From Myxococcus dinghuensis (GTDB lineage Bacteria; Myxococcota; Myxococcia; Myxococcales; Myxococcaceae), in contig NZ_JAKCFB010000007.1 of NCBI RefSeq assembly GCF_024198235.1, positions 248,001-312,000 of the forward strand: a DNA stretch of 64,000 bases. The letters run 5' to 3'. Each line of letters opens with the position of its first letter. The first letter of the stretch is position 1. The translations under genes and the position numbers were made by a program. This document shows, in pieces, positions 51,584-59,888 of the stretch. The notes below the pieces were generated by a model, which was given only the letters and a program-made list of their open reading frames with translations, ran no database searches and was not told where the DNA came from.

Positions 51584-51613
51584 CCGGAAGGTCGTCCGTC
51601 GCGGGGCGGGCCG

Positions 51614-54472
51614 TCAGTCCGCGCGGGTGGCCTGCAGCTCCTGCTCGTTGCCCCCGCGCACCAGGCGCAGGCGGACGGGGGAGCCCGGCGCTCCGCGGGA
51701 GCGCAGCTCGGCCTCGGTGCGGTTGCGCACGACGACGCCGTCCACGGCGACGAGCCGGTCTCCCACGGTGATGCCGGCGCGCGCGGCGGGCCCCTCGGGC
51801 GTGAGCCACGCGAACGCGACGTGGCCCCGGTTCTCGCTGAACCCCGCGCCCAGCGTGCCCGGGGTGGCGCGGCGAGGGGCGACGGAGATGTCGCCCAGGT
51901 CGGTGGACTCGACCTCCGCGACCTTCACCGCGCGCGTCTCCACGCGGCCCTCGGGAGGCGCCAGGCGCACGGTGTGCGCGCCGGGGCGGACGGCGTCCAG
52001 GTGGAAGCGGCCGTCGGTGCCGGTGACGGTGTCGGGGCTGGCCGTGACGGTGCGGTCGAGGAACACCGCCACGCCGGACGCGGGGCCGCCGTTGCGGCTC
52101 CACACGGCGCGGCCGGAGATGGAGGAGGCGCCCTGCGTGAGGGGGACCTCCACGTCCGCGTTGCCGCCCGGGGTCAGCGTCACCTGGGCCTCGCCGGAGC
52201 GGCCGTCGCGGGTGCGGACGGAGAGCTGGAGGCCCTGCCCCGGGGCGTCGTGCAGCTCGAAGGTGCTGCCGGAGAACTGACGGGTGGTGGTGGCCACGCT
52301 GGCCCAGGGCAGCTCCTCTCCGTTCGTTTCGTTGAGCGTGAGGGTGAAGCCGTCGGGCGGTGTGCCGCTGCGGGCGACGACGCGGCCGCGCAGGTGGGCG
52401 GCGGGCTGGAGGCGCAACCGCACGGGGCCCTGGCCCTCGCTCACGTGGGCGAGCCGCGCCACGCGGCCGGCGTTGTGCGCGACGAGCTCCGCGAGCGGTG
52501 GGGCGCCCGGGGGGCGGGTGGGGAGGGCGAACGCGCCGTCCTCGTCCGCGCGCACGCGCACGGTGAGGGGGAAGTCGCCGCCCTGCACGGCCGCCACGGC
52601 TGCGAAGGGGCTGGGCGCGCCGGAGGCCTCGAGGACGGTGCCGGAGATTCCGCGCTCCTCGGTGAGGAGGAGGTCCTGCTGGAGGGCGCTGCCTTCCTGG
52701 ACGGTGACGGCGGGGTCGTCCTCGTGGAAGTACATGAAGCGCGCGCGCGGCAGCACGGCGGTGAGCTGATACACGCCGGCGGGCAGCTCCAGGTGGTAGA
52801 GGCCCTCGGCGTCGGTCTCGGTCCACGCCATGTCGGCGCTGCCAGCCGGGGTGCCGCGAGGCACGGCGCGGACGACGGCGGGCTCGGGCACGCGCTCGCC
52901 GGAGGCGAGTGTCACGCGGCCCTGGACCATGCCGGACTCGGTGAGGGTCAGGTCGACGCGGGCGCGGGTGCCGGCCTTGAGGGTGTCGGTTCGGCTCGTC
53001 CAACCCTGGACGCCGTCGCGTCGCGCGCGCACGAAGGTGGGGCCGGGGGCGAGGTCGGTGAGGCGATAGGCGCCCTGGGCATCCGAGCGGGTGCTGCGCG
53101 CGAGGCCCTCGCGCTGCTCGGCGCGGACCTCGGCGTGGGCGACGGGCTGGCCGGAGGTGTTCGTCACGGTGCCCTCGACCTCGGCCGTGGCCGGTTCGAG
53201 CTTCACGTCGAGCGAGGCGAAGGCGCCGGAGGGTACGACGACGGCGTCGAGCCGCGCGCGGGCGTAGCCGGGGGCCTGGATGGCGAGGTCGTAGTCGCCG
53301 GGGGGAAGCTCCAGGCGGTAGATGCCCTCGCCGCCGGAGGTGGCGCGCCCCAGTTCGCCGTCCGCGCGCGAGGGGCTCGCGACGAGGAGGGCGTCGCGGA
53401 TGGGCGTGCCGTCGGAGGCGGTGACGCGCCCCGCGAGCCCGCTGGCCGCGCCGAGCGTCACGGTGAGGCCGCGCAGTGTCTGGCCCGGGGCGACGGACAG
53501 CGTGCCGGGGAGTCGGCCCACCATGTCGCCGCGTCGGGCGGTGAGGACCCAACTGCCGGCGTGGACCTCGAACGCGAAGCCGCCGCCCTCGCTGGTGGTG
53601 GCGCGCACGGGGGCGGGGCCTCCCGAGGCGAGGAGCTCGGCGCCCGCGACGGGCTGTCCCTTCGCGTCGACGACGAAGCCCTCCAGGGTGCCCGCGCCCC
53701 ACAGGCCCACGACGAGCTCGGCGGTGGTGGGGACCTGGAGGAAGCGCAGGACGCGGGGGCTGAAGCCGGGGGCCTCGGCGGTGAGGGCGTAGCGGCCGGG
53801 GGCGAGGTGCGCGAACTGGAAGTGGCCGCGCGTGTCGCTCGTCGTGGTGGCGGACTCCTCCGGGAGCGACGTGGGCTCCGCCCAGGCGATGGCCGCGCCG
53901 GGGTAGGGGCGGAGGACGAGCTCCGCCAGGGGGATGGGCTCCTGGGTCCCTTCCGCGACGGTGCGCCCCTGGAGGGAGACGCCAGTGGCGAGGGAGAGCT
54001 CCACGGGGGTCTCGGCCTCGCCGACGGGGCGGGTGGCCTCACGGCGGGCGGGGGCGTGACCCGCCAGGTGGGCGGAGAGGAGGTAATCGCCGGGGCTGGC
54101 GGGGAGGCGAAGCGTGCCGTTCGCGCCGGTGGTTCCCTCGTTCGCCAGCCGCCATGGGTTGGGTTCGGCGTCATCGCGGGCGACGCGCAGCCAGGCGCGG
54201 ACGCGTGCGCCTGGGACGGGGCCGGCGGAGGTGACGACACGCACGCCGAAGGCGCCGTCGGCCGGGGTGGCGGTGGACGCGAGGGCGGGCGTGGGTGGGG
54301 CGGGGGCGCGGGTCGGAGCCGGGGTGACGGAAGCGGCGGGGGCGGTGACGGTGACGGCCGTGGGGAGCGCGGCCCCGGGCGTGGTCGGCGGGACGCGGAA
54401 CCAGAGCAGGAGCCCGGCGGAGATGGCGAGGATGGAGGCGAAGAGGAGGGGGATTCGGTAACGCTGGCGCAC
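51614..54472 (-). CDS. membrane-anchored multi-repeat (carboxypeptidase-regulatory-like) protein with C-terminal PDZ domain
   Basis: 952-residue protein. One N-terminal TM helix (LLFASILAISAGLLLWF, about residues 9-25) and a Pro/Ala/Thr-rich linker lead into roughly eight carboxypeptidase-regulatory/CnaB-like beta modules. Each has the pattern GxVxxxxGxPxxGAxV, then DxxGxFxLxxLxPGxY; examples are LEGFVVDAKGQPVAGAEL and VEGTVTNTSGQPVAHAEV. Residues about 855-950 form a PDZ domain (GHVAFAWLTPEGPAARAGI, VGDRLVAVDGVVVRNRTEAE). This suggests a periplasmic fibre that presents a peptide-binding tip. GTG at 54472 follows GGGGAGGA. Function unknown. Confidence 0.85.
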   Translation of the reverse strand: MRQRYRIPLLFASILAISAGLLLWFRVPPTTPGAALPTAVTVTAPAASVTPAPTRAPAPPTPALASTATPADGAFGVRVVTSAGPVPGARVRAWLRVARDDAEPNPWRLANEGTTGANGTLRLPASPGDYLLSAHLAGHAPARREATRPVGEAETPVELSLATGVSLQGRTVAEGTQEPIPLAELVLRPYPGAAIAWAEPTSLPEESATTTSDTRGHFQFAHLAPGRYALTAEAPGFSPRVLRFLQVPTTAELVVGLWGAGTLEGFVVDAKGQPVAGAELLASGGPAPVRATTSEGGGFAFEVHAGSWVLTARRGDMVGRLPGTLSVAPGQTLRGLTVTLGAASGLAGRVTASDGTPIRDALLVASPSRADGELGRATSGGEGIYRLELPPGDYDLAIQAPGYARARLDAVVVPSGAFASLDVKLEPATAEVEGTVTNTSGQPVAHAEVRAEQREGLARSTRSDAQGAYRLTDLAPGPTFVRARRDGVQGWTSRTDTLKAGTRARVDLTLTESGMVQGRVTLASGERVPEPAVVRAVPRGTPAGSADMAWTETDAEGLYHLELPAGVYQLTAVLPRARFMYFHEDDPAVTVQEGSALQQDLLLTEERGISGTVLEASGAPSPFAAVAAVQGGDFPLTVRVRADEDGAFALPTRPPGAPPLAELVAHNAGRVARLAHVSEGQGPVRLRLQPAAHLRGRVVARSGTPPDGFTLTLNETNGEELPWASVATTTRQFSGSTFELHDAPGQGLQLSVRTRDGRSGEAQVTLTPGGNADVEVPLTQGASSISGRAVWSRNGGPASGVAVFLDRTVTASPDTVTGTDGRFHLDAVRPGAHTVRLAPPEGRVETRAVKVAEVESTDLGDISVAPRRATPGTLGAGFSENRGHVAFAWLTPEGPAARAGITVGDRLVAVDGVVVRNRTEAELRSRGAPGSPVRLRLVRGGNEQELQATRAD

Positions 54473-54678
54473 AACGCGTCCTCCCCGCGAACGGGCGCTC
54501 CGCCGCGGAAGGGCTCCAGCGTAAGCCAGCCCGGGTCATTTCGGAATTCGGGGGTGCGTTGGAGTCGTAGCCGCGTTGCGCAATCGCGACGTATCCCGCC
54601 GGGTGATTCAACCAGGGTGGAACGAGGCGCGGACGGCGCGGTGCGGGAGCGCGCCGATGGACGTGCTCGCGAAGGGCG

Positions 54679-55152
54679 TTACCGACGATCCTCGGGGCTG
54701 GCAGGTCGCCGGGTCACCTCGACGGAGCGGAACCGGACGCCGAATTCGCTGTCGGGCCAGCAGAGGACCCGGTGTTCGAATCGGCCGTCTTCCGCGATGT
54801 CGACCTCGGCATAGAGCAACCCGGCGCCTGGGTGCGTGAGGCCCAGCGCCGAGAAGTCATGGGGCGGGACTCCGATGAGGTCGGCATCCCGATAGCGCAG
54901 GGTGATGAACTCGTAGCCGACCTGGAGGTCGCCGATCAGCGCGCGGAGCTCGAAGACACCCTCCGACGGTCCCTGCCACCCCTGGACCTGTCCGTCGTGG
55001 AGGTTGACTGCCGACACCAGCACTTCGGCGCCATCGCGCAGTCGAGGTGCAATCTCCGCGAGATGGCGCGAGTAGGCGGCATTCACCTGCGCGTCCTCCT
55101 CCTCGGTGAGGTCTCCTCCGTGCCAGGCGCGGGTCAGCCACTTCATGGGCAT
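54679..55152 (-). CDS. DUF4085-like protein (tentative)
   Basis: 157-residue soluble protein beginning MPMKWLTRAWHGGDL, similar to the MKxLTKxWY start of DUF4085 proteins. A helix (EEEDAQVNAAYSRHLAEIAP) follows, then a beta-rich C-terminal half (VGYEFITLRYRDADLIG, LYAEVDIAEDGRFEHRVL). No catalytic motif is seen. Start ATG at 55152, or 55146. It is divergent from the AHH toxin gene and separated from it by a palindrome-bearing gap. Small DUFs of this kind are often found beside toxin loci, but no link is proven. Confidence 0.5.
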   Translation of the reverse strand: MPMKWLTRAWHGGDLTEEEDAQVNAAYSRHLAEIAPRLRDGAEVLVSAVNLHDGQVQGWQGPSEGVFELRALIGDLQVGYEFITLRYRDADLIGVPPHDFSALGLTHPGAGLLYAEVDIAEDGRFEHRVLCWPDSEFGVRFRSVEVTRRPASPEDRR

Positions 55153-55240
55153 GCGCCGCAGTGTAACTCCCTGGATGGGCTCTCCGCGAATGCTGGGGCT
55201 GTGAATGGTGGAAGGTTCCGGCGTGGCCCCGCTGGATTAT

Positions 55241-55265
55241 TTCACGTGAATGGACCTCTGAGGTC
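55241..55265. promoter_or_regulatory. adjacent palindromes upstream of the toxin gene
   Basis: TTCACGTGAA (55241-55250) is a perfect 10-bp palindrome, and GACCT-ctg-AGGTC (55253-55265) a perfect dyad 2 bp later. Both lie in the 206-bp AT-richer gap between the divergent DUF4085-like and toxin genes. TTGATT and TTGACT hexamers follow at 55275 and 55279, but no convincing -10 box is seen. A candidate operator for toxin expression. Confidence 0.5.
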
Positions 55266-55358
55266 GTAAGTAAATTGATTGACTGTTGAGGTCTTGTTGT
55301 TGGCGGTGCTATGGAGGGCTTGCTGCCGCGAGGCGCGGGCAGCCATGGCGGGGGGCCT

Positions 55359-56669
55359 ATGAGACTGATGGGTGTTGCTGCGCTGTGGTGCGCATTGGCG
55401 ACCGGCTGCGCGACGACGCGGGTCGTGAATCTCGAAGTGGGGCAGGGGCAGAGACGGGCATTCACGCCTGTCGAGTCCGAGCCCGTCGAGGTCGATGAAG
55501 ATGACTTCAAGGCCGCGGTGACGCGGTTGGTCCTCGACCTCCGGCTCGATGTCACGTCCAAGGACGAGGCGCAGGATGGCCGTTACTCACTACTGGCGTC
55601 TTCTGGGCAGCTTGTCGATGGTGTGAAGGGCCAGAGGGTCGCCACGACCTATGAGCGCATCTGCATGCGCCAGGACGACCCGGAAAGTTGTCTTCGGTTG
55701 ACCTCGGCCGGGCTCACCTTGGAGCTGGGGGCAATGGAGCGTCGGATGCTGGCGCTTTCGTTCGCGCTCGATGCCGTCTGGGACGGAGTTGAAGAGGCAA
55801 TTCGAGACGTGGCCAATCCAGCGGTGCTTCGGGTGATGGTGACGACGATGATCGGGACGACCCTGCTGATGCTCGTTGCCCCAGAGCCCCTCACGAAGGT
55901 CATCGCTGTCGCGTTGACCGCGTCACTGATTGCGTACCTGGGGACGGGACCGGTCTGGAACCTCGGACGGGGATTCCTCCTGCTCATGAGTGAAGCTGGC
56001 GCCGCGAAGGACTTCGTCGCCTTGCACGATGCGGGGCATCGCTTCGGCAAGGTGCTTGGGGACAACGGTGCCAGGGTGTTGGTGCTCGTCGCACTGTCGG
56101 CGCTGGGCGGTCGGGCGGCGATGGCTTCCCAAGGGCCGAGGCTCCCCGGATTCGCGCAGGCCGCGACACGGGCCGAGTTGGAAGGGGGCTTTCAGCTCGC
56201 GGCCGCGTGGGCAGGAGAGGTGCAGGCCATCTCGGTGTCGTCGGCGAGTGTGCTGAATATCGCGCTCGCGCCAACGGCCGTGGCGGCTGTCGCGATGGGG
56301 CCAGGAACGGGGCCCGGCGGCATACAGGGGGACCCCGATGGCAACGTCCATCACATCTGTACGGACAAGAACACCGTCTCGGATTCGAATGGAGGGCCCT
56401 GGACGCCTGAGTTCGAGCGGATATTCGGCAAGGCCGACATGAAGCTGAGCGACCCGGAGAATCTCGTACGAATCCGAGGGCACCAGGGGCCACATCCGCG
56501 CGAGTATCACGAGAAGGTCTTCAAGCTCATCGACTCCGCGACCAAGGGATGCCGATCTCCAGCCCAGTGTCGAGTGGCGTTGACTCAGGCGCTTGCGAAG
56601 ATTGCCCGAGAGCTCGTAAGGGAAGGGACGAAGTTGCGGAATCTCATCTCATCAGGTGCCGGAGAGTAG
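55359..56669 (+). CDS. SitA-like lipoprotein toxin with C-terminal AHH nuclease domain
   Basis: 436-residue polymorphic toxin. The signal ends LATGC with Cys17, a lipoprotein start. A middle region has two hydrophobic segments (VLRVMVTTMIGTTLLMLVAP and IAVALTASLIAYLG, about 165-205) and a delivery-type domain to about 320. The last 110 residues carry an AHH-type nuclease pattern: GNVHHICTDKN, then PWTPEFERIF, LSDPENLVRIRGHQGPH and REYHEKVFKLID. Myxococcus SitA toxins are lipoproteins passed between cells by TraA/TraB outer-membrane exchange, and this chain resembles the SitA5 type (recalled, not searched). The Imm11-like gene follows 3 bp after the stop. ATG at 55359; ATG 55311 would hide the lipobox. 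Codon use is less GC-rich than the neighbours. Confidence 0.82.
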   Translation: MRLMGVAALWCALATGCATTRVVNLEVGQGQRRAFTPVESEPVEVDEDDFKAAVTRLVLDLRLDVTSKDEAQDGRYSLLASSGQLVDGVKGQRVATTYERICMRQDDPESCLRLTSAGLTLELGAMERRMLALSFALDAVWDGVEEAIRDVANPAVLRVMVTTMIGTTLLMLVAPEPLTKVIAVALTASLIAYLGTGPVWNLGRGFLLLMSEAGAAKDFVALHDAGHRFGKVLGDNGARVLVLVALSALGGRAAMASQGPRLPGFAQAATRAELEGGFQLAAAWAGEVQAISVSSASVLNIALAPTAVAAVAMGPGTGPGGIQGDPDGNVHHICTDKNTVSDSNGGPWTPEFERIFGKADMKLSDPENLVRIRGHQGPHPREYHEKVFKLIDSATKGCRSPAQCRVALTQALAKIARELVREGTKLRNLISSGAGE

Positions 56670-56672
56670 GCC

Positions 56673-57242
56673 TTGGAACGACGGTTCTTCGATTTGATGG
56701 TCGATGTGTACGTGAAGGACCGCTGGTACCTCTCGGACCCTGTCGACGACCAAGGCAAGGAGATCGACGACATCTGGTTGTTCAGGCATGGGAACCCCAT
56801 TGAGGTGCGGGGGCGGTTGCATCTCCCGCTCTACCGACCTGGAGCTCCCTTGGACATCGAGTTCGCGGGTGCTGGAGGTACGCCCGTGCTCAGCGCCCGC
56901 GCTGCGTCTGTCTTCCGAGAAATGGCGCCTGATGACGTGCAGCTCTTCGAGGCCTCCGTGGAGGGGGACCCTCGACCCTATTTCCTACTCAATGTCGCTC
57001 GGACGATTCGCTGTATCGACGATGCCACGAGTGAGGAGGTGGAGTACCGCACGGCGGAGGAGTTCACCGAGCGGATTGGGGAGTATTGGTCCGTGTCGGG
57101 GCTGAGAATCGACAAGTCCAAGGTCGGAGCTGCTCGCGTGTTCCGAACGTGGGGGTGGGGACCGGCGCTCATCGTTTCGGAGGACATCAAGGATGCCCTC
57201 GAAGCCAACGGAATCTTTGGCGGAAAGTTCTCGGAAGTCTGA
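56673..57242 (+). CDS. Imm11-family immunity protein
   Basis: 189-residue soluble protein resembling immunity protein 11 (formerly DUF1629), the usual partner of AHH-type nuclease toxins. Typical features are an N-terminal FFDLMVDVYVKDRWYL, then LHLPLYRPGAPLDIEFAGAG, a central VFREMAPDDVQLFEASV and the C-terminal FRTWGWGPALIVSEDIKDAL with EANGIFG. It would protect the producer and siblings by binding the nuclease domain. TTG start at 56673 lies 3 bp after the toxin stop with GGAGAG upstream, so it is translationally coupled. Its base composition matches the toxin gene. Confidence 0.85.
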   Translation: MERRFFDLMVDVYVKDRWYLSDPVDDQGKEIDDIWLFRHGNPIEVRGRLHLPLYRPGAPLDIEFAGAGGTPVLSARAASVFREMAPDDVQLFEASVEGDPRPYFLLNVARTIRCIDDATSEEVEYRTAEEFTERIGEYWSVSGLRIDKSKVGAARVFRTWGWGPALIVSEDIKDALEANGIFGGKFSEV

Positions 57243-57272
57243 GTCTCCGCCGGTCGCTCGATGAGGTCGTGC

Positions 57273-58451
57273 TCAGCGCCCGTCCCAGAACTTCTTGTCC
57301 CCGTACTCCCACTCATAGGGGACGCCCGTCTCTCCAAGCACGAAGCGCACCAGCCACGGGAACGCCGCCTCGGCGCGGACGTCGTTGGAGAGGATGAGGA
57401 CGCAGCGCTGGCCACGAGGCAGGCACACGAGGGTGTTCCCGGTGCTGTCGTTGTGTCCACCCTTGTAGAACCCGCGCCCCTGCGGGCCCTCGAACACGAC
57501 GACGCCCAGGCCCGCCGCGAGGTCGGCGCGCCGCTGCTCCGGAGGCAGCTCGTCCTGGAGCGTGGGGAACTGGCTCCGGGTGGTGATGGGCAACTGCGGC
57601 GACGTCATCTGCGCGAAGGCCCCCGCGGAGAGCCCCTCGCCCCGCACCAGCGCGGCGGCGAAGCGCGCGAGGTCGTTGAGCGTGGTGTCCATCGAACCCG
57701 CCGCGCGCACGGTGCTGCGCTCGTCATGGGGCTCGACGCCTCCATCGACCATCCATCCGTCGGCCAGGTTGTTCGCGAAGTCCGGTCGCCACTGCATGCT
57801 CGTGTTGCGCATCCCGAAGCGGTCGAACACCCGCTTCTGCATCTCGGCCCCCACGTCCAGCCCGAGCCCGCGCTCGAGCACGAACTGCATCAGGATGAGG
57901 CCGTCACCCGAGTACGCGTAACGGGTGCCGGGCGCGAAGTGGATGCGCAGCTTCTCGTCGGGCTCGAGGAACCCGAAGTTGGCGAAGCCGGGGCTGTGGG
58001 TGAGCAGCACGCGCGGAGTGATGGCCTTCCATCGCTCGTCGCCGGAGAGGTGCGACCAGGTCGAGTAGCGCTGCTCGTCCGGATACTCGGGCAGCGGCTT
58101 CTCCAGATACCGGGCGATGGACGTCCCGAGGTCCAGGCGCTTCTCGTCCGCCAACTGCATCACCACGTAGGCGAAGACCGTCTTGGTGAGGGACGCGCCG
58201 TACATCACCGTGTCCGGCTGGAGCGGCTCGCCCCGCGCGTTCCGTGCGCCATACGCTCGGGTCGTCACCACGTCGCCGTGGTCGATGACGGCGATCGCCA
58301 GGCCCTTGGCCCCCGTCGCGGCCATGGCGCGCGCCACCTCGGCGTCGAGGGCGGTGATGTCCGGCACGGACGACTGCTCGCGAAGCGCGGGGGTCGTGGC
58401 ACAGCCGCTGGTGAGCAGCGCGCCCAGCATCCAGATACGCAGCGATTTCAT
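57273..58451 (-). CDS. beta-lactamase-fold serine hydrolase lipoprotein
   Basis: 392-residue exported class C beta-lactamase/DD-peptidase-fold protein. The signal ends LLTSGC (Cys17), a lipobox. Ser87-x-x-Lys90 (SLTK) is the nucleophile motif. YAYSG with SGDGLILMQFV replaces the usual YxN, and KGGHND stands at the KTG-equivalent position (HxG type). These features match esterase or peptidase relatives rather than true beta-lactamases. The region before 58451 is open but lacks a signal peptide, so the ATG at 58451 is used. It converges with the Imm11-like gene. Confidence 0.88.
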   Translation of the reverse strand: MKSLRIWMLGALLTSGCATTPALREQSSVPDITALDAEVARAMAATGAKGLAIAVIDHGDVVTTRAYGARNARGEPLQPDTVMYGASLTKTVFAYVVMQLADEKRLDLGTSIARYLEKPLPEYPDEQRYSTWSHLSGDERWKAITPRVLLTHSPGFANFGFLEPDEKLRIHFAPGTRYAYSGDGLILMQFVLERGLGLDVGAEMQKRVFDRFGMRNTSMQWRPDFANNLADGWMVDGGVEPHDERSTVRAAGSMDTTLNDLARFAAALVRGEGLSAGAFAQMTSPQLPITTRSQFPTLQDELPPEQRRADLAAGLGVVVFEGPQGRGFYKGGHNDSTGNTLVCLPRGQRCVLILSNDVRAEAAFPWLVRFVLGETGVPYEWEYGDKKFWDGR

Positions 58452-58569
58452 GGTGTCGGCTCTCGATGAAGTGTCGCGCAGGGTACCTCGCGCCGCGAAG
58501 CTCCAGCAACCGCGTTGCATCTCCGGATGTTTCAGCGAAGCACACTTTCTCGTGAAGTCGCGGCCGGGT

Positions 58570-58668
58570 TCACCGCAGGGGCGGGTAGTCCGTGAAGCCC
58601 TTCTCCTCGCCGGCGAAGTAGGTGGAGGCATCCGCGGGAGCGAGGGGGGCGTCGCGTCGGAATCGCTC
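58570..58668 (-). pseudogene. 3' remnant of an Old Yellow Enzyme (alkene reductase) gene
   Basis: Reading leftwards, about 30 codons encode ERFRRDAPLAPADASTYFAG then EEKGFTDYPPLR and a stop at 58570. This matches the C-terminal tail of OYE/NADH:flavin oxidoreductases, which end ...APLN.PD..TFYGG...GYTDYP.L. The rest of the gene is gone: upstream of codon about -31 the sequence becomes the AraC remnant on the other strand. Confidence 0.7.
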
Positions 58669-58933
58669 GGGCTTCGCCGCCCGCTTCACCGAGCTCGTCG
58701 GAACACCTCCCTTGGAATACCTGGCGCGGTGGCGGATGACGAAGGCCGCCCAGCTCCTTCGGGAGAGTGACCTCCCATTGAGCGAGCTCACGACGACCAT
58801 CGGCTACCAGAGCGAGGCCTCGTTCAATCGGGCCTTCAAGCGCTGGGGAGGGCGCTCCCCGGGGACGTATCGGCGCGAACACCAGCGCCGCGGCCCTACC
58901 GCCGAGTCCCTCGGCGCCGCGACGTCGCGTTGA
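58665..58933 (+). pseudogene. 3' remnant of an AraC-family regulator gene
   Basis: About 85 codons from RSGFAARFTELVGTPPLEYL to AFKRWGGRSPGTYRRE encode the end of the first and the whole second helix-turn-helix of an AraC regulator (IGYQSEASFNRAFKRW is the family signature). The cupin sensor and most of the first HTH are missing. The DNA immediately before is the antisense of an alkene-reductase tail. An ATG at 58622 could allow translation of a 103-residue protein, but the domain is incomplete. Confidence 0.75.
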
Positions 58934-58946
58934 CCGCGCAGGCGTT

Positions 58947-59663
58947 TCAGAACCGTCCGGCGAGCCCACCGATGATGTCCCGTCCCGTGTGGGTCACGAC
59001 GGGCATGACCTGGAGCGCCGCGGCTTCGTGGCGCTTGCGTCGTCGCTCGACGCGCAGGTGATGGGAGACCTCGTAGCTGACGATGCCACCCACCAGGGCG
59101 AGGGACGCGGTGAAGATGTGCGAGGACGTCGCGGCGAACGCTCCGTTGCCCCAGTTCTTGCTGATGCCGTAGCCCAGGAGCGCTCCCGCCGCGACACCTC
59201 CCATGGTCCAGCCGAACTGCCCTTCTCCTTCCAGGATGCTGCCGGCGCCGAAGATGCCCACGCCCATGCCGACCGGCATGCCCAGCAGGGCGAGGTAGAG
59301 GCCGCCCAGTCCGCCGAAAATCTGGGTGATGGACTCGCAGCCGTCCGGGGCGCAGCTCTCGAAACTGAACTTGGCGACGAGCAGGCCCGGCATCGCGCCC
59401 ACGACCAACCCCAGGGAACCACCCACCAGCTCGAGCGGGAGGCGGGGCTCGGTGCCGTACTTGGGCTCCTTGAAAGGGATTGTCGGTCGGAACCGCTCGC
59501 GTGGGACCAGGGGCTCCTGCGCGGGGATGAGCGGCGGCGGCGGTGGTGCCTCCAACTCCTCGGCCGTCTCGGGCTCCTCGGTCTCCGGCTCGGCACCAGG
59601 CTCCTGGGCCATGGCCAGCCACGGGACGAGCAGGAGCAGCGGAAACCAGCGCGTGACAGTCAT
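58947..59663 (-). CDS. membrane protein with Pro-rich leader, unknown function
   Basis: 238-residue protein. A signal peptide (FPLLLLVPWLAMAQ) precedes an acidic Glu/Pro-rich stretch (residues about 20-50). The rest has several glycine-rich hydrophobic segments (LVGGSLGLVVGAMPGLLVAK, FGGLGGLYLALLGMPVGMGV, MGGVAAGALLGYGISKNWG, ASLALVGGIVSYEVSHHL). Gly-zipper-like helices of this kind suggest an outer- or inner-membrane protein. No family recognised. Start ATG at 59663 with no clear ribosome site. Confidence 0.6.
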   Translation of the reverse strand: MTVTRWFPLLLLVPWLAMAQEPGAEPETEEPETAEELEAPPPPPLIPAQEPLVPRERFRPTIPFKEPKYGTEPRLPLELVGGSLGLVVGAMPGLLVAKFSFESCAPDGCESITQIFGGLGGLYLALLGMPVGMGVGIFGAGSILEGEGQFGWTMGGVAAGALLGYGISKNWGNGAFAATSSHIFTASLALVGGIVSYEVSHHLRVERRRKRHEAAALQVMPVVTHTGRDIIGGLAGRF

Positions 59664-59888
59664 GTGCGGATGCTACGTCTGACGCACTCTGCGTGCGTCA
59701 CGAATGGGTTCCAGCGGGCGCTGATGTCCTGGGGTGGGCGGTGACCCTTCGGGGCGTCGCCCTGCGCCGGATGCCAGTCGTCCGGCGTCCTGCCTCCCCC
59801 TCCCTCGCGGACGGCTCATCCGAAGCACCTCCTCCGCCCAACTTCGCAGCGAGCAGCGTCGATACCTCGGTGCCCCGGGAGCACGTAC

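Noticed and set aside
54770-54795. GTTCGAATC, resembling a tRNA T-arm.
   Set aside because: No acceptor stem, D-arm or anticodon arm can be folded around it, and it lies inside a coding region.
57273-58451. Reading the serine hydrolase as a true beta-lactamase controlled by the BlaI-like repressor.
   Set aside because: It lies about 39 kb away and lacks the YxN motif and a BlaI dyad upstream. Its motifs fit esterase or peptidase relatives.
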